Shown here piece by piece: positions 55,711 to 64,000 of a DNA stretch of 64,000 bases. A program made the translations under genes and the position numbers. Every line of letters starts with the position of its first letter. Positions within the stretch are counted from its first letter, which is position 1. The notes beneath the pieces are model-generated. The model was given only the letters and a program-made list of their open reading frames with translations. It was not told where the DNA came from and did not search any database. Source of the stretch: Rummeliibacillus suwonensis (lineage in GTDB: Bacteria > Bacillota > Bacilli > Bacillales_A > Planococcaceae); NCBI RefSeq assembly GCF_007896435.1, contig NZ_VCBL01000001.1:959345-1023344 (forward strand), read 5' to 3'.

Positions 55711-56718
55711 ATGGCACTTTTAAGTGGTAGTCTTTTGATGACAATTATCGGAATTGTAGTAGTGTTTTTAGCTTTAGTCATCTTATTTACCTTTGTACCA
55801 GTAGCACTTTGGATTTCAGCGTTAGCTGCGGGTGTTAAAGTCAGTATTTTTACATTAGTCGGAATGCGTTTGCGCCGTGTTATTCCTGCACGTATCGTGA
55901 ATCCTTTGATCAAAGCACATAAGGCAGGTCTTCCTGTAACGATCAATCAGCTAGAAAGTCACTATTTAGCTGGTGGGAATGTTGATCGTGTCGTCAATGC
56001 ATTGATAGCGGCTCATCGTGCCAATATTTCATTGACCTTTGAACGTTGTGCTGCCATTGATCTAGCAGGTCGTGACGTATTAGAAGCTGTACAAATGTCT
56101 GTTAATCCAAAAGTCATTGAAACACCTTTTATCGCAGGGGTTGCGATGAACGGTATCGAAGTAAAGGCAAAAGCACGTATAACAGTTCGTGCCAATATTG
56201 ATCGTTTAGTCGGCGGTGCTGGTGAAGAAACGATTGTTGCTCGTGTAGGGGAAGGGATTGTCAGCACGATCGGTAGTTCTCAAAGCCATACAGATGTTCT
56301 TGAAAACCCTGACTCTATTTCACAAACGGTATTATCAAAAGGATTAGATTCAGGTACTGCATTTGAAATTTTATCCATCGATATCGCAGACGTTGATGTT
56401 GGCAAAAATATTGGAGCAGAACTTCAAATTGAGCAAGCCCAAGCTGATAAAAATATTGCCCAAGCAAAAGCAGAAGAACGTCGTGCAATGGCGGTTGCAT
56501 CTGAACAAGAAATGATTGCAAAAGTTCAAGAGATGAAAGCAAAAGTCGTTGAAGCAGAGGCAGAAGTTCCAATGGCGATGGCAGAAGCTTTACGCAATGG
56601 TAATATTGGCTTTATGGATTATATGAATTATAAAAACATTCAAGCGGATACAGGAATGCGTGATTCCATTGGAAAGATGAATCAAAGTGGTCATGATGGA
56701 AACAAGGCTGGTCAATAA
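55711..56718 (+). CDS. floA: Flotillin-like protein FloA
   Basis: An SPFH-family scaffold protein of functional membrane microdomains. It has 335 residues. An N-terminal hydrophobic hairpin (about 8-45) is followed by the SPFH domain ([24 protein letters not shown]) and a coiled coil rich in Ala/Glu ([24 protein letters not shown], about 240-300). AGGAGG precedes the ATG. It follows the NfeD partner, as in B. subtilis (YqfA). Confidence 0.96.
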   Translation: MALLSGSLLMTIIGIVVVFLALVILFTFVPVALWISALAAGVKVSIFTLVGMRLRRVIPARIVNPLIKAHKAGLPVTINQLESHYLAGGNVDRVVNALIAAHRANISLTFERCAAIDLAGRDVLEAVQMSVNPKVIETPFIAGVAMNGIEVKAKARITVRANIDRLVGGAGEETIVARVGEGIVSTIGSSQSHTDVLENPDSISQTVLSKGLDSGTAFEILSIDIADVDVGKNIGAELQIEQAQADKNIAQAKAEERRAMAVASEQEMIAKVQEMKAKVVEAEAEVPMAMAEALRNGNIGFMDYMNYKNIQADTGMRDSIGKMNQSGHDGNKAGQ

Positions 56719-56754
56719 TAGAAATATGAATCAATAGAGAAAGGCGGGCGTCAT

Positions 56755-57222
56755 ATGGAAGCGATTATATTATTAATCATTTCTTCACTTATTGGTTATT
56801 TCTTAAAAAATAAAGAAGAGACGTCAAACGTACCACCGCCACTTGATCGCAGAGTCCAACGTTCTGAATCAAAGAAGATCGGACCATCGATGCGCCAAAA
56901 GCTCGACGAAGTTTCAAAAGAGGTATTACAGGATTTAGAGAAAAAAATACCTGAGCCAGATGAGTTACAAAAACAGACGGGGCGAATGATGAGGCAGATG
57001 GAACCACCTTTTGAGAAGAGGATATTTGAGCATACTGAACGCTTGAAGCCATCTCAAAATTCAAATGCCCCTTCTACGATGATGCTAGGGGCAACGCAAC
57101 AGCCAATGCCTAAACAAGAAACGGCTGATGCCAACGGTTTTAAATTTCCAAGTTCCTCAAATGAATTAGCGCAAGCAATGATCATGGCTGAAATTTTAGG
57201 CCCACCTAAATCGAAAAGATAA
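56755..57222 (+). CDS. Hypothetical membrane-anchored protein downstream of floA (yqfB position)
   Basis: 155 residues with a short N-terminal membrane helix (about 3-17, IILLIISSLIGYFL) and a hydrophilic, largely disordered Pro/Glu/Lys-rich remainder with a helical stretch around 45-90. I do not recognise a domain. It occupies the yqfB position but I cannot confirm homology. Ribosome site AAAGGCGGGCG. It ends just before a strong terminator. Confidence 0.75.
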   Translation: MEAIILLIISSLIGYFLKNKEETSNVPPPLDRRVQRSESKKIGPSMRQKLDEVSKEVLQDLEKKIPEPDELQKQTGRMMRQMEPPFEKRIFEHTERLKPSQNSNAPSTMMLGATQQPMPKQETADANGFKFPSSSNELAQAMIMAEILGPPKSKR

Positions 57223-57227
57223 CATGC

Positions 57228-57270
57228 CCTCCTCTCTTTAAGCATATGCTACAAAGAGAGGAGGTTTTTT
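57228..57270 (+). terminator. Perfect hairpin-terminator overlapping the yqfC ribosome site
   Basis: A 12-bp perfect stem CCTCCTCTCTTT/AAAGAGAGGAGG (57228-57239 with 57253-57264), then TTTTTT, then the yqfC ATG. The 3' arm is the yqfC ribosome site. The loop contains CATATGCT, similar to a sigma-E -10. Confidence 0.85.
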
Positions 57271-57510
57271 ATGTCGAAAAGGCTATTACAAGTCATGCCT
57301 CTGATCGAAATCGAAAACTTCCGGCAAATCAGGATCAGAGGAGATTTACTGCTTGAAACGATTGCAGACCACCATATGGTTTTTTTACATGAAGATTATC
57401 GCATCAAAATCGAAGCCGATTCCTTTCATGTAAGACTTCTTCGCGATGAATTGTTGGCACTTGACATGAAAAACTTAAAAAAAATTGAGCTTACCAGAAT
57501 AGAGGAATAG
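57271..57510 (+). CDS. yqfC: Sporulation protein YqfC
   Basis: A 79-residue YabP/YqfC-family protein expressed in the mother cell under sigma-E in B. subtilis. The sequence LETIADHHMVFLHEDYRIKIEADSFHVRLL is typical. GAGAGGAGG precedes the ATG but would be locked in a 12-bp hairpin in any transcript from upstream. yqfD follows after 5 bases. Confidence 0.92.
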   Translation: MSKRLLQVMPLIEIENFRQIRIRGDLLLETIADHHMVFLHEDYRIKIEADSFHVRLLRDELLALDMKNLKKIELTRIEE

Positions 57511-57515
57511 GAAGT

Positions 57516-58634
57516 ATGAAAAAAAGTCGTGAATATCGCATTGTTCGTATTCGTATCAAACGAACGAAAAGACTCCCAGCTTTTTTAACAGCCTTGACCA
57601 AAAATAAAATCGCATTGCATCATCTTACAACCACTGACAATGAAGTGTCATTCCATACGATTCGAAAACATCTACCAACTATAAGAAAATTACGCTATCA
57701 ATATGGCATTTCATTTCGCATTGAGTCATTGGATGATGATCAAGTACTACGAAAAGAATGGATTGTTTACGTAGGATTGCTGATTTTGTTTGCCATTCCT
57801 TTTTTCTTTTCTCAATGGATATGGCAGGTTTCAGTTGAAAATGCCACACCAGAACAATCAGAAGAATTATCGGAAACCCTTCATGAGATGCATTTGGCAG
57901 GTCCATTTATGAAAAGGAATAAACCAGATGATTCACTTATACGTCAATATATTTTATCTAAACATCGAGATTTATCTTGGGTGCATATACATCGAAGAGG
58001 CAGTAAGATTATTTTTGAACCCTTAGAAGCACCAGTTATCGAAAATGAAGTTAACAATGATTCAGTAAAGGGCAATTTAATCGCAAATAAAAGTGGTGTT
58101 ATTACACATTTTAATTTACTAAAGGGAGAAAGAGTTGTAGAAGAAAATGATGCTGTGAAAAATGGTCAATTATTAGTGTCTGGTGTTATAAAAAGTGGCG
58201 AAGATAGTATTGTTTATGGTGCGGAGGGAGAAGTATATGCAGATTATTGGATAGAATCGGCGTTTTCATTGCCAAAGAAAATTACCTATCAAACGATGGG
58301 AGAAAAAACTTACCATTTTCGCTGGGCAAATGAAAAAAAGAGTGGGAATGAATGGAAAATTGTAAAGCTTCCTAAATGGTTTTCCATGATTGGCGAGGTA
58401 TACTTACAACAGGAATTAATCGAAAAACAAGTGACATTGGATGAAAAATCGATCGAGGATATCGTGATCCCTCTATTGCACCAAAGATATATAAAAGACT
58501 TACCGCCTAAAACAGTCGTTAAACGTGAAAAACTTTTGAATGTTACATTTGATAATGATACAGTTAAAGGGAAAGTATTGTTTTTGGTAAATGAAAATAT
58601 TGCGATTAAACAAGCGATTAACCAAGGAGATTGA
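57516..58634 (+). CDS. yqfD: Sporulation protein YqfD
   Basis: A 372-residue sporulation membrane protein (SpoIV-like stage, sigma-E regulon in B. subtilis). One clear transmembrane helix at about 86-104 (YVGLLILFAIPFFFSQWIW) separates a basic cytoplasmic N-terminal part from an extracytoplasmic domain with LSWVHIHRRGSKIIFEPLEAP. Ribosome site AGGAAG. Forms a unit with yqfC and possibly phoH. Confidence 0.93.
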   Translation: MKKSREYRIVRIRIKRTKRLPAFLTALTKNKIALHHLTTTDNEVSFHTIRKHLPTIRKLRYQYGISFRIESLDDDQVLRKEWIVYVGLLILFAIPFFFSQWIWQVSVENATPEQSEELSETLHEMHLAGPFMKRNKPDDSLIRQYILSKHRDLSWVHIHRRGSKIIFEPLEAPVIENEVNNDSVKGNLIANKSGVITHFNLLKGERVVEENDAVKNGQLLVSGVIKSGEDSIVYGAEGEVYADYWIESAFSLPKKITYQTMGEKTYHFRWANEKKSGNEWKIVKLPKWFSMIGEVYLQQELIEKQVTLDEKSIEDIVIPLLHQRYIKDLPPKTVVKREKLLNVTFDNDTVKGKVLFLVNENIAIKQAINQGD

Positions 58635-58636
58635 GC

Positions 58637-59593
58637 ATGGCAGAACAACAACCTATTCAATTACAAGTGCAGGATCCAAACGAAGCAGTCATGCTTCTAG
58701 GCATATCTGATGCCAATTTAAAATTAATCGAAGAAGCTTTCAAAATTCAGATGATTACGCGCGGTGATTCGATTGTTATTGTCGGAGAAGAAGAAAATAA
58801 GCAACAAGCTAGCCTTTTAATAGAACAATTATTGAAAGTGATTCGGAAAGGCATTAATATCAACCAACGTGATGTTGTGTCAGCATTGGAAATGTCTAAA
58901 AATGGAACGATTGAATATTTTGCAGAGCTGTATGATGAAGTTATTGCAAGAAATACAAAAGGAAAAGCTATCCGTGCAAAAACAATTGGACAAAGACAGT
59001 ATATTCAAGCAATCCGTCACAAAGATTTGGTATTTTGCATTGGACCTGCTGGAACAGGGAAAACCTATTTGGCCGTTGTTATGGCGATCCAAGCCTTGAA
59101 AAATGGTCAAGTCAAACGAATCATCTTAACAAGGCCAGCAGTAGAAGCCGGTGAAAGCTTAGGCTTTTTGCCAGGTGATCTAAAAGAAAAGGTAGATCCT
59201 TATTTAAGACCGTTATATGATGCTTTACATGATATCTTGGGCTCGGAGCAAACAACTCGTATGATTGAGCGAGGTACAATCGAAATTGCTCCCCTTGCCT
59301 ATATGCGTGGTCGAACACTAGATGATGCTTTTGTCATTCTTGATGAAGCACAGAATACAACAGAGGCACAGATGAAAATGTTTTTAACTCGTTTAGGATT
59401 TGGGTCTAAAATGGTGATTACAGGTGATGAAACACAAATTGATTTACCTAATGGAGCAAAATCCGGTCTCATCAGTGCTGAAAAAACATTGCGATATGTC
59501 AAAGGTATTGAGTTCCGATTTTTAGAACAAGGGGACGTTGTACGACATCCACTCGTTGCGAAAATTATTCAAGCATATGAACAACAAAAATAA
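58637..59593 (+). CDS. phoH: PhoH family ATPase
   Basis: A PhoH-like P-loop ATPase of 318 residues (YqfE), linked to RNA metabolism and helicase-like activity. An N-terminal KH-like region is followed by the Walker A motif GPAGTGKT (136-143) and Walker B FVILDEAQNTT. ATG 58637 follows AAGGAGA by six bases; TTG 58631 is unsupported. A strong terminator follows. Confidence 0.95.
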   Translation: MAEQQPIQLQVQDPNEAVMLLGISDANLKLIEEAFKIQMITRGDSIVIVGEEENKQQASLLIEQLLKVIRKGININQRDVVSALEMSKNGTIEYFAELYDEVIARNTKGKAIRAKTIGQRQYIQAIRHKDLVFCIGPAGTGKTYLAVVMAIQALKNGQVKRIILTRPAVEAGESLGFLPGDLKEKVDPYLRPLYDALHDILGSEQTTRMIERGTIEIAPLAYMRGRTLDDAFVILDEAQNTTEAQMKMFLTRLGFGSKMVITGDETQIDLPNGAKSGLISAEKTLRYVKGIEFRFLEQGDVVRHPLVAKIIQAYEQQK

Positions 59594-59637
59594 TGGAAAT
59601 TTAGTTTTGTAAATAATGCTTTAACTAATTTATAAAA

Positions 59638-59678
59638 ATCTGCCTAATCTCCTGTGTAAAGATTAGCAGATTTTTTTA
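59638..59678 (+). terminator. Intrinsic terminator of phoH
   Basis: A stem pairing TCTGCCTAATCT with AGATTAGCAGA is followed by TTTTTTT. The T tract runs into TTTAT and the first of two tandem IS200/IS605-like elements. Confidence 0.85.
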
Positions 59679-59683
59679 TTTAT

Positions 59684-59833
59684 CCCGCTTTAACGGGCAG
59701 TAAGACTCCCATCTCAAGATATAGAGAGAAACGAGAAAGATAGGTGGGGAGTCAACTGCCCGTAAAAGTCCGATTGGTTCAGCTAACCATCAGTGGGGGA
59801 TGAAGAAACCCCCCACTGATGGAAGCTTCACTT
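59684..59833 (+). mobile_element. IS200/IS605-like non-autonomous element, short form (copy E1)
   Basis: 150 bases after TTTAT (59679-59683). Left hairpin CCCG-CTTTAA-CGGG, outer stem ACGGGCAGT/ACTGCCCGT, right hairpin CAGTGGGGG/CCCCCCACTG, tail GAAGCTTCACTT. It lacks the roughly 60-base middle of the long form. Confidence 0.82.
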
Positions 59834-59836
59834 TAT

Positions 59837-59986
59837 CCCGCTTTAACGGGCAGTAAGACTCCCATCTCAAGATATAGAGAGAAACGAGAAAGATAGATGG
59901 TGGAACAATTGCCCGTAAAAGTCCGATTGGTTCAGCTAACCATCAGTGGGGGATGAAGAAACCCCCCACTGATGGAAGCTTCACTT
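59837..59986 (+). mobile_element. IS200/IS605-like non-autonomous element, short form (copy E2)
   Basis: A near-identical tandem copy of E1, starting after the TTTAT (59832-59836) formed at the E1 right end. Differences from E1 cluster in the inner part of the outer stem (about 59897-59911). Confidence 0.82.
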
Positions 59987-60243
59987 TCTTGTAGGAGCAG
60001 GCAGAGGACGTCTAAAAAGTTTTATGACAAAAAATAAAATGAACATACCGCACTAAAAAAGACGACTGACATCAAAGAAAGATGAAATGGTATAAACGTA
60101 TGTAATGCCAGCCTCTAGCCTGCATACGAAGAACTATTTTTAACCTTTATACTTTAGGATAAAGATAAAATTATGAGTTAACGATAAAATAATGATGGAA
60201 AATCCTTTGTCAATTGGTATGATAGGAGAAGGGAGGTGGCGTG
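59987..60243 (+). other. Region between element E2 and pgpH
   Basis: No gene. It begins with a stretch (GGAGCAGGCAGAGGACGTC) faintly like a left end. The rest is AT-rich. The pgpH ribosome site GGGAGGTGG is at 60231-60239. Confidence 0.4.
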
Positions 60244-62373
60244 ATGATTCATTTCATAAAAACACTTAACCGATATGTACGTTTTCCTTTATTGTTAGCT
60301 AGTTTGTTAATAATAGCGGGAATCATACAATTTTTTCTGATGGTAAGAGATATTGAGGGTGAACATTATGATATCAAATTGTTTCAATTATCACCTGAAA
60401 CCATTCGCTCTGCCAAGACTGTAGAGGATACTGAAAAAACCGAGGAAGATAAAGAAAAAGTGGCAAACGAGGTAAACCCTGTTTATACTTTTTCACCGGA
60501 TATCGGGAAAAACCAAGCAGCTATTATTAAATCTACATTTGACTACATAATTGAAGCGCAAAAGACCATTAGCGAGGAAAAAAAGAAATCTAAAAAAGAA
60601 AGTTTAAGGCAAGAGCAGATTAAAAATCTTCGAGAGAAACTAGATGAAATTGACACAGAGGGACAAACTATTCGATTAACAGATCAAGAAATTTCAACAT
60701 TACTCGCACAAAACAATGAAGATCTGATCAATGCAAGAGATGTATTAACATCGATTATTTTGAAAAAATTATCTGAATCGATTCGACAAGAACAAGTAGT
60801 GGATGCTAAAGCCAGTGTAGAGCAATCTGTACGTGAGAATTTTACGATTCCAGAAAGTATTCGCTCTATTGCCATTGCATTAGCAAGGACATCTATCGTA
60901 GAAACAGAAAAGAAGGACAACAAGTTAACGAAGGAAAGGATTGAAGAGGCAAAGGCAAGTGTTGATCCCACAAGGATTCTACAAGGACAAATTATTGTAC
61001 AGGAAGGTCAGCTTATCGATCGAGATGTATACCATCAGTTAGAAATAACGGGCATGTTGTCCAACAAACAATCGACCAAGCCCATTATTGGTTTAGGCCT
61101 TTTTATCTTTTTGCAAATGGCTTTCTTTTATGCGGCGTTTTATAATTGGAAGGCTGATTCAAAATTAAAAACACGTAATTTGATCATCACGATGATTATA
61201 TATCTTTCATCTATTATTGTTATGAAATTATTAAACTTAGTAACAAGTGAATTTGATGTGAATATTGGTTTTCTATTTCCGGCAGCTGTGATACCCATGC
61301 TTATATTAGTTTTGGTCAATGAACGAATTGCATTGCTTACAACAACTATGACTGCAGCGGTTGGCGGAATTGTTTTCCAAGAGGGCTATTCGTCTGTTCT
61401 TCAGATGGAGGTGTCTTTATATATCATATTCAGTGGTTTTGCTAGTATCTATTTCATGAGGAATGCTAAAAAAAGATCGAGTGTTATGAAGACTAGCTTA
61501 TATGTAGCGGCTGTTAATATCGCTTTCATTTCCTTTTATCTACTTTTATCACAATCTAACTATGGAGCAAAGGAATTAGCCTATTATATTATCGCGGCAA
61601 TTTCCTCAGCTATTTTATCAGGGGCATTAATGCTTGGGTTATTGCCATTTATCGAATCAGCGTTTGGTATGCTGACAACCTACCGTTTAATCGAATTAGC
61701 CAATCCTAATCATCCACTATTAAAGAAAATATTAGTGGAAACTCCTGGCACGTATCATCATAGTATAATGGTAGCTAATCTAGCGGATGCTGCCTGTGAA
61801 GCCATTGGAGCGGATGGATTACTGGCGCGGGTAGGCTGTTATTATCACGATATTGGAAAAACGAGGCGTCCAGGGTTTTTTGTAGAAAATCAGATGTCAG
61901 GCATTAATCCACATGATCAACTGCCAACTACTACTAGTAAAGATATCATTATTGCACATGTTGAAGATGGTGCTAAAATATTAGAGCAACATAAGATGCC
62001 TAAAGAAATCGTTGATGTAGCGAGACAGCATCATGGTACGAGCCTAGTGAAGTACTTTTTCTTTAAAGAAAAGGAAAATAATCCTGATGTAGAAGAATCC
62101 GAATTTCGTTATGCAGGACCGAAGCCACAAACAAAAGAAATTGCTATAATAAGTGTAGCAGATAGTGTGGAGGCAGCTGTTCGTTCGATGAAAACCCCGA
62201 CATCAGAAGGCATTAAACAGCTTGTTCATAATATCGTACAAGATAAACTGCAGGATGGACAGTTTGATGAATGTGATCTTTCTATTCGTGAACTGAAAAC
62301 GGTGGAATACGTTTTTTGTGCTACATTAAATGGAATTTTCCATTCACGTATCGAATATCCGAAGCCAAAATAA
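60244..62373 (+). CDS. pgpH: Cyclic di-AMP phosphodiesterase PgpH (7TM-HD)
   Basis: Degrades the second messenger c-di-AMP. About 709 residues: N-terminal transmembrane helix (about 15-33), a large extracytoplasmic 7TM-HDED domain (about 35-270), a seven-helix membrane region (about 280-460) and a cytoplasmic HD domain with [23 protein letters not shown] and [12 protein letters not shown] 60244 is preferred to GTG 60241 by spacing. Corresponds to YqfF. Confidence 0.95.
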   Translation: MIHFIKTLNRYVRFPLLLASLLIIAGIIQFFLMVRDIEGEHYDIKLFQLSPETIRSAKTVEDTEKTEEDKEKVANEVNPVYTFSPDIGKNQAAIIKSTFDYIIEAQKTISEEKKKSKKESLRQEQIKNLREKLDEIDTEGQTIRLTDQEISTLLAQNNEDLINARDVLTSIILKKLSESIRQEQVVDAKASVEQSVRENFTIPESIRSIAIALARTSIVETEKKDNKLTKERIEEAKASVDPTRILQGQIIVQEGQLIDRDVYHQLEITGMLSNKQSTKPIIGLGLFIFLQMAFFYAAFYNWKADSKLKTRNLIITMIIYLSSIIVMKLLNLVTSEFDVNIGFLFPAAVIPMLILVLVNERIALLTTTMTAAVGGIVFQEGYSSVLQMEVSLYIIFSGFASIYFMRNAKKRSSVMKTSLYVAAVNIAFISFYLLLSQSNYGAKELAYYIIAAISSAILSGALMLGLLPFIESAFGMLTTYRLIELANPNHPLLKKILVETPGTYHHSIMVANLADAACEAIGADGLLARVGCYYHDIGKTRRPGFFVENQMSGINPHDQLPTTTSKDIIIAHVEDGAKILEQHKMPKEIVDVARQHHGTSLVKYFFFKEKENNPDVEESEFRYAGPKPQTKEIAIISVADSVEAAVRSMKTPTSEGIKQLVHNIVQDKLQDGQFDECDLSIRELKTVEYVFCATLNGIFHSRIEYPKPK

Positions 62374-62389
62374 GCCTAGGAGGCAAATA

Positions 62390-62864
62390 ATGAGTTTAAA
62401 TATTGATTTTTTAGATGAAACAGGAAAAGTAAAGGAATCTGATATAGCATTGGTCGAAAATCTATTGCAACATGCAGCCAAAATCGAAAATGTTGAAGAT
62501 GGCACTGAATTGTCGATTACTTTTGTGACCAATGAAGAAATCCATAAGATTAACCGTGAGTACCGTCATAAAGATGCACCAACAGACGTCATTTCTTTTG
62601 CTCTTGAAGAAGTTGGCGAAGGTGAAACACCGATTATTGCGGAAGGGATGCCACGTGTTTTAGGGGATGTCATTATTTCGATTGATCGGACAACAGAGCA
62701 AGCTGAGGAGTATGGACATTCATTTGAAAGAGAACTTGGTTTTCTTGCCGTTCATGGTTTCCTTCACGTTCTTGGCTATGACCATATGGTACCAGAAGAT
62801 GAAAAAGTGATGTTTGGAAAACAAGATGAGATTTTAGAATCTTACGGATTATCACGTGAAAACA

Positions 62865-62878
<14 letters not shown>
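62390..62878 (+). CDS. ybeY: Endoribonuclease YbeY (rRNA maturation factor)
   Basis: A zinc-dependent RNase for rRNA 3' end maturation and quality control. It has 162 residues. The metal motif is H122-x3-H126-x5-H132 ([11 protein letters not shown]); [17 protein letters not shown] is also conserved. ATG 62390 follows TAGGAGGC; the upstream extension lies inside pgpH. It overlaps dgkA. Confidence 0.97.

Positions 62879-64000
<1,122 letters not shown>

Noticed and set aside
59684..59986. CRISPR-like direct repeats
   Set aside because: Two 150-base copies joined head to tail without spacers; structure is that of tandem non-autonomous elements, not an array.

Overview
The window looks like about 64 kb of chromosome from a low-GC, endospore-forming member of the Bacillales. 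It is probably in the Lysinibacillus/Rummeliibacillus/Viridibacillus part of the Caryophanaceae (Planococcaceae). That placement rests on AT-rich codon use, gene order and sporulation genes (sigK, gpr, spoIIP, yqfC, yqfD), not on a database match. The backbone follows the Bacillus subtilis alaS-to-era region closely, nearly all on the plus strand.

Layout. 1-13.4 kb: T-box/alaS, ireB-ruvX and two yrzB-like genes, mltG, the tRNA wobble-uridine operon trmR-trhP1-trhP2 with udk, then greA, yrrS and mtnN. 13.4-18.2 kb: a 25-residue membrane peptide, an uninterrupted sigK on the minus strand, divergent pssA and psd, then yqeG-yqeH. 18.2-26.7 kb: aroE, yqeI, nadD, yqeK, rsfS, yqeM, the DNA-uptake genes comEA-comEB-comEC, yqzM (minus) and holA. 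26.7-29.5 kb: a minus-strand island with a winged-helix protein, a Prx6-type peroxiredoxin, an EamA transporter and rpsT. 29.6-43.4 kb: gpr, spoIIP, lepA, two small genes, hemW, then the CIRCE-controlled hrcA-grpE-dnaK genes, dnaJ, prmA and rsmE. 43.4-48.7 kb: an accessory island with decayed sequence and a vanR-vanS-(D,D-carboxypeptidase)-vanZ cassette without vanH/A/X. 48.7-64 kb: mtaB, an amidase, deoC, rpsU, an ABC1/UbiB kinase, a short NfeD protein, floA, yqfB-like, yqfC, yqfD, phoH, pgpH, ybeY, dgkA, cdd and the start of era.

Intergenic DNA is unusually rich. A family of non-coding elements resembling non-autonomous IS200/IS605 derivatives occurs in at least nine full, partial or degraded copies. 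Full copies start after TTTAT, have a left hairpin and a strong right hairpin, and carry a structured core that could be an omega-RNA-like transcript. Two copies sit in the T tracts of intrinsic terminators, two lie in tandem, and two flank the van cassette. A second GC-rich palindromic repeat occurs twice.

The most novel-looking item is upstream of the EamA transporter gene. A 17-codon leader peptide with its own ribosome site is followed by four mutually complementary segments, the last being the transporter's Shine-Dalgarno sequence. This is the architecture of erm/cat-type translational attenuation, here in front of a DMT-family exporter. Other candidate controls are tandem VanR-like half-sites at two promoters of the van cassette, a terminator-like hairpin enclosing the comEA start codon next to a ComK-like AT box, a 12-bp hairpin masking the yqfC ribosome site, and a PerR-like box before the peroxiredoxin gene.
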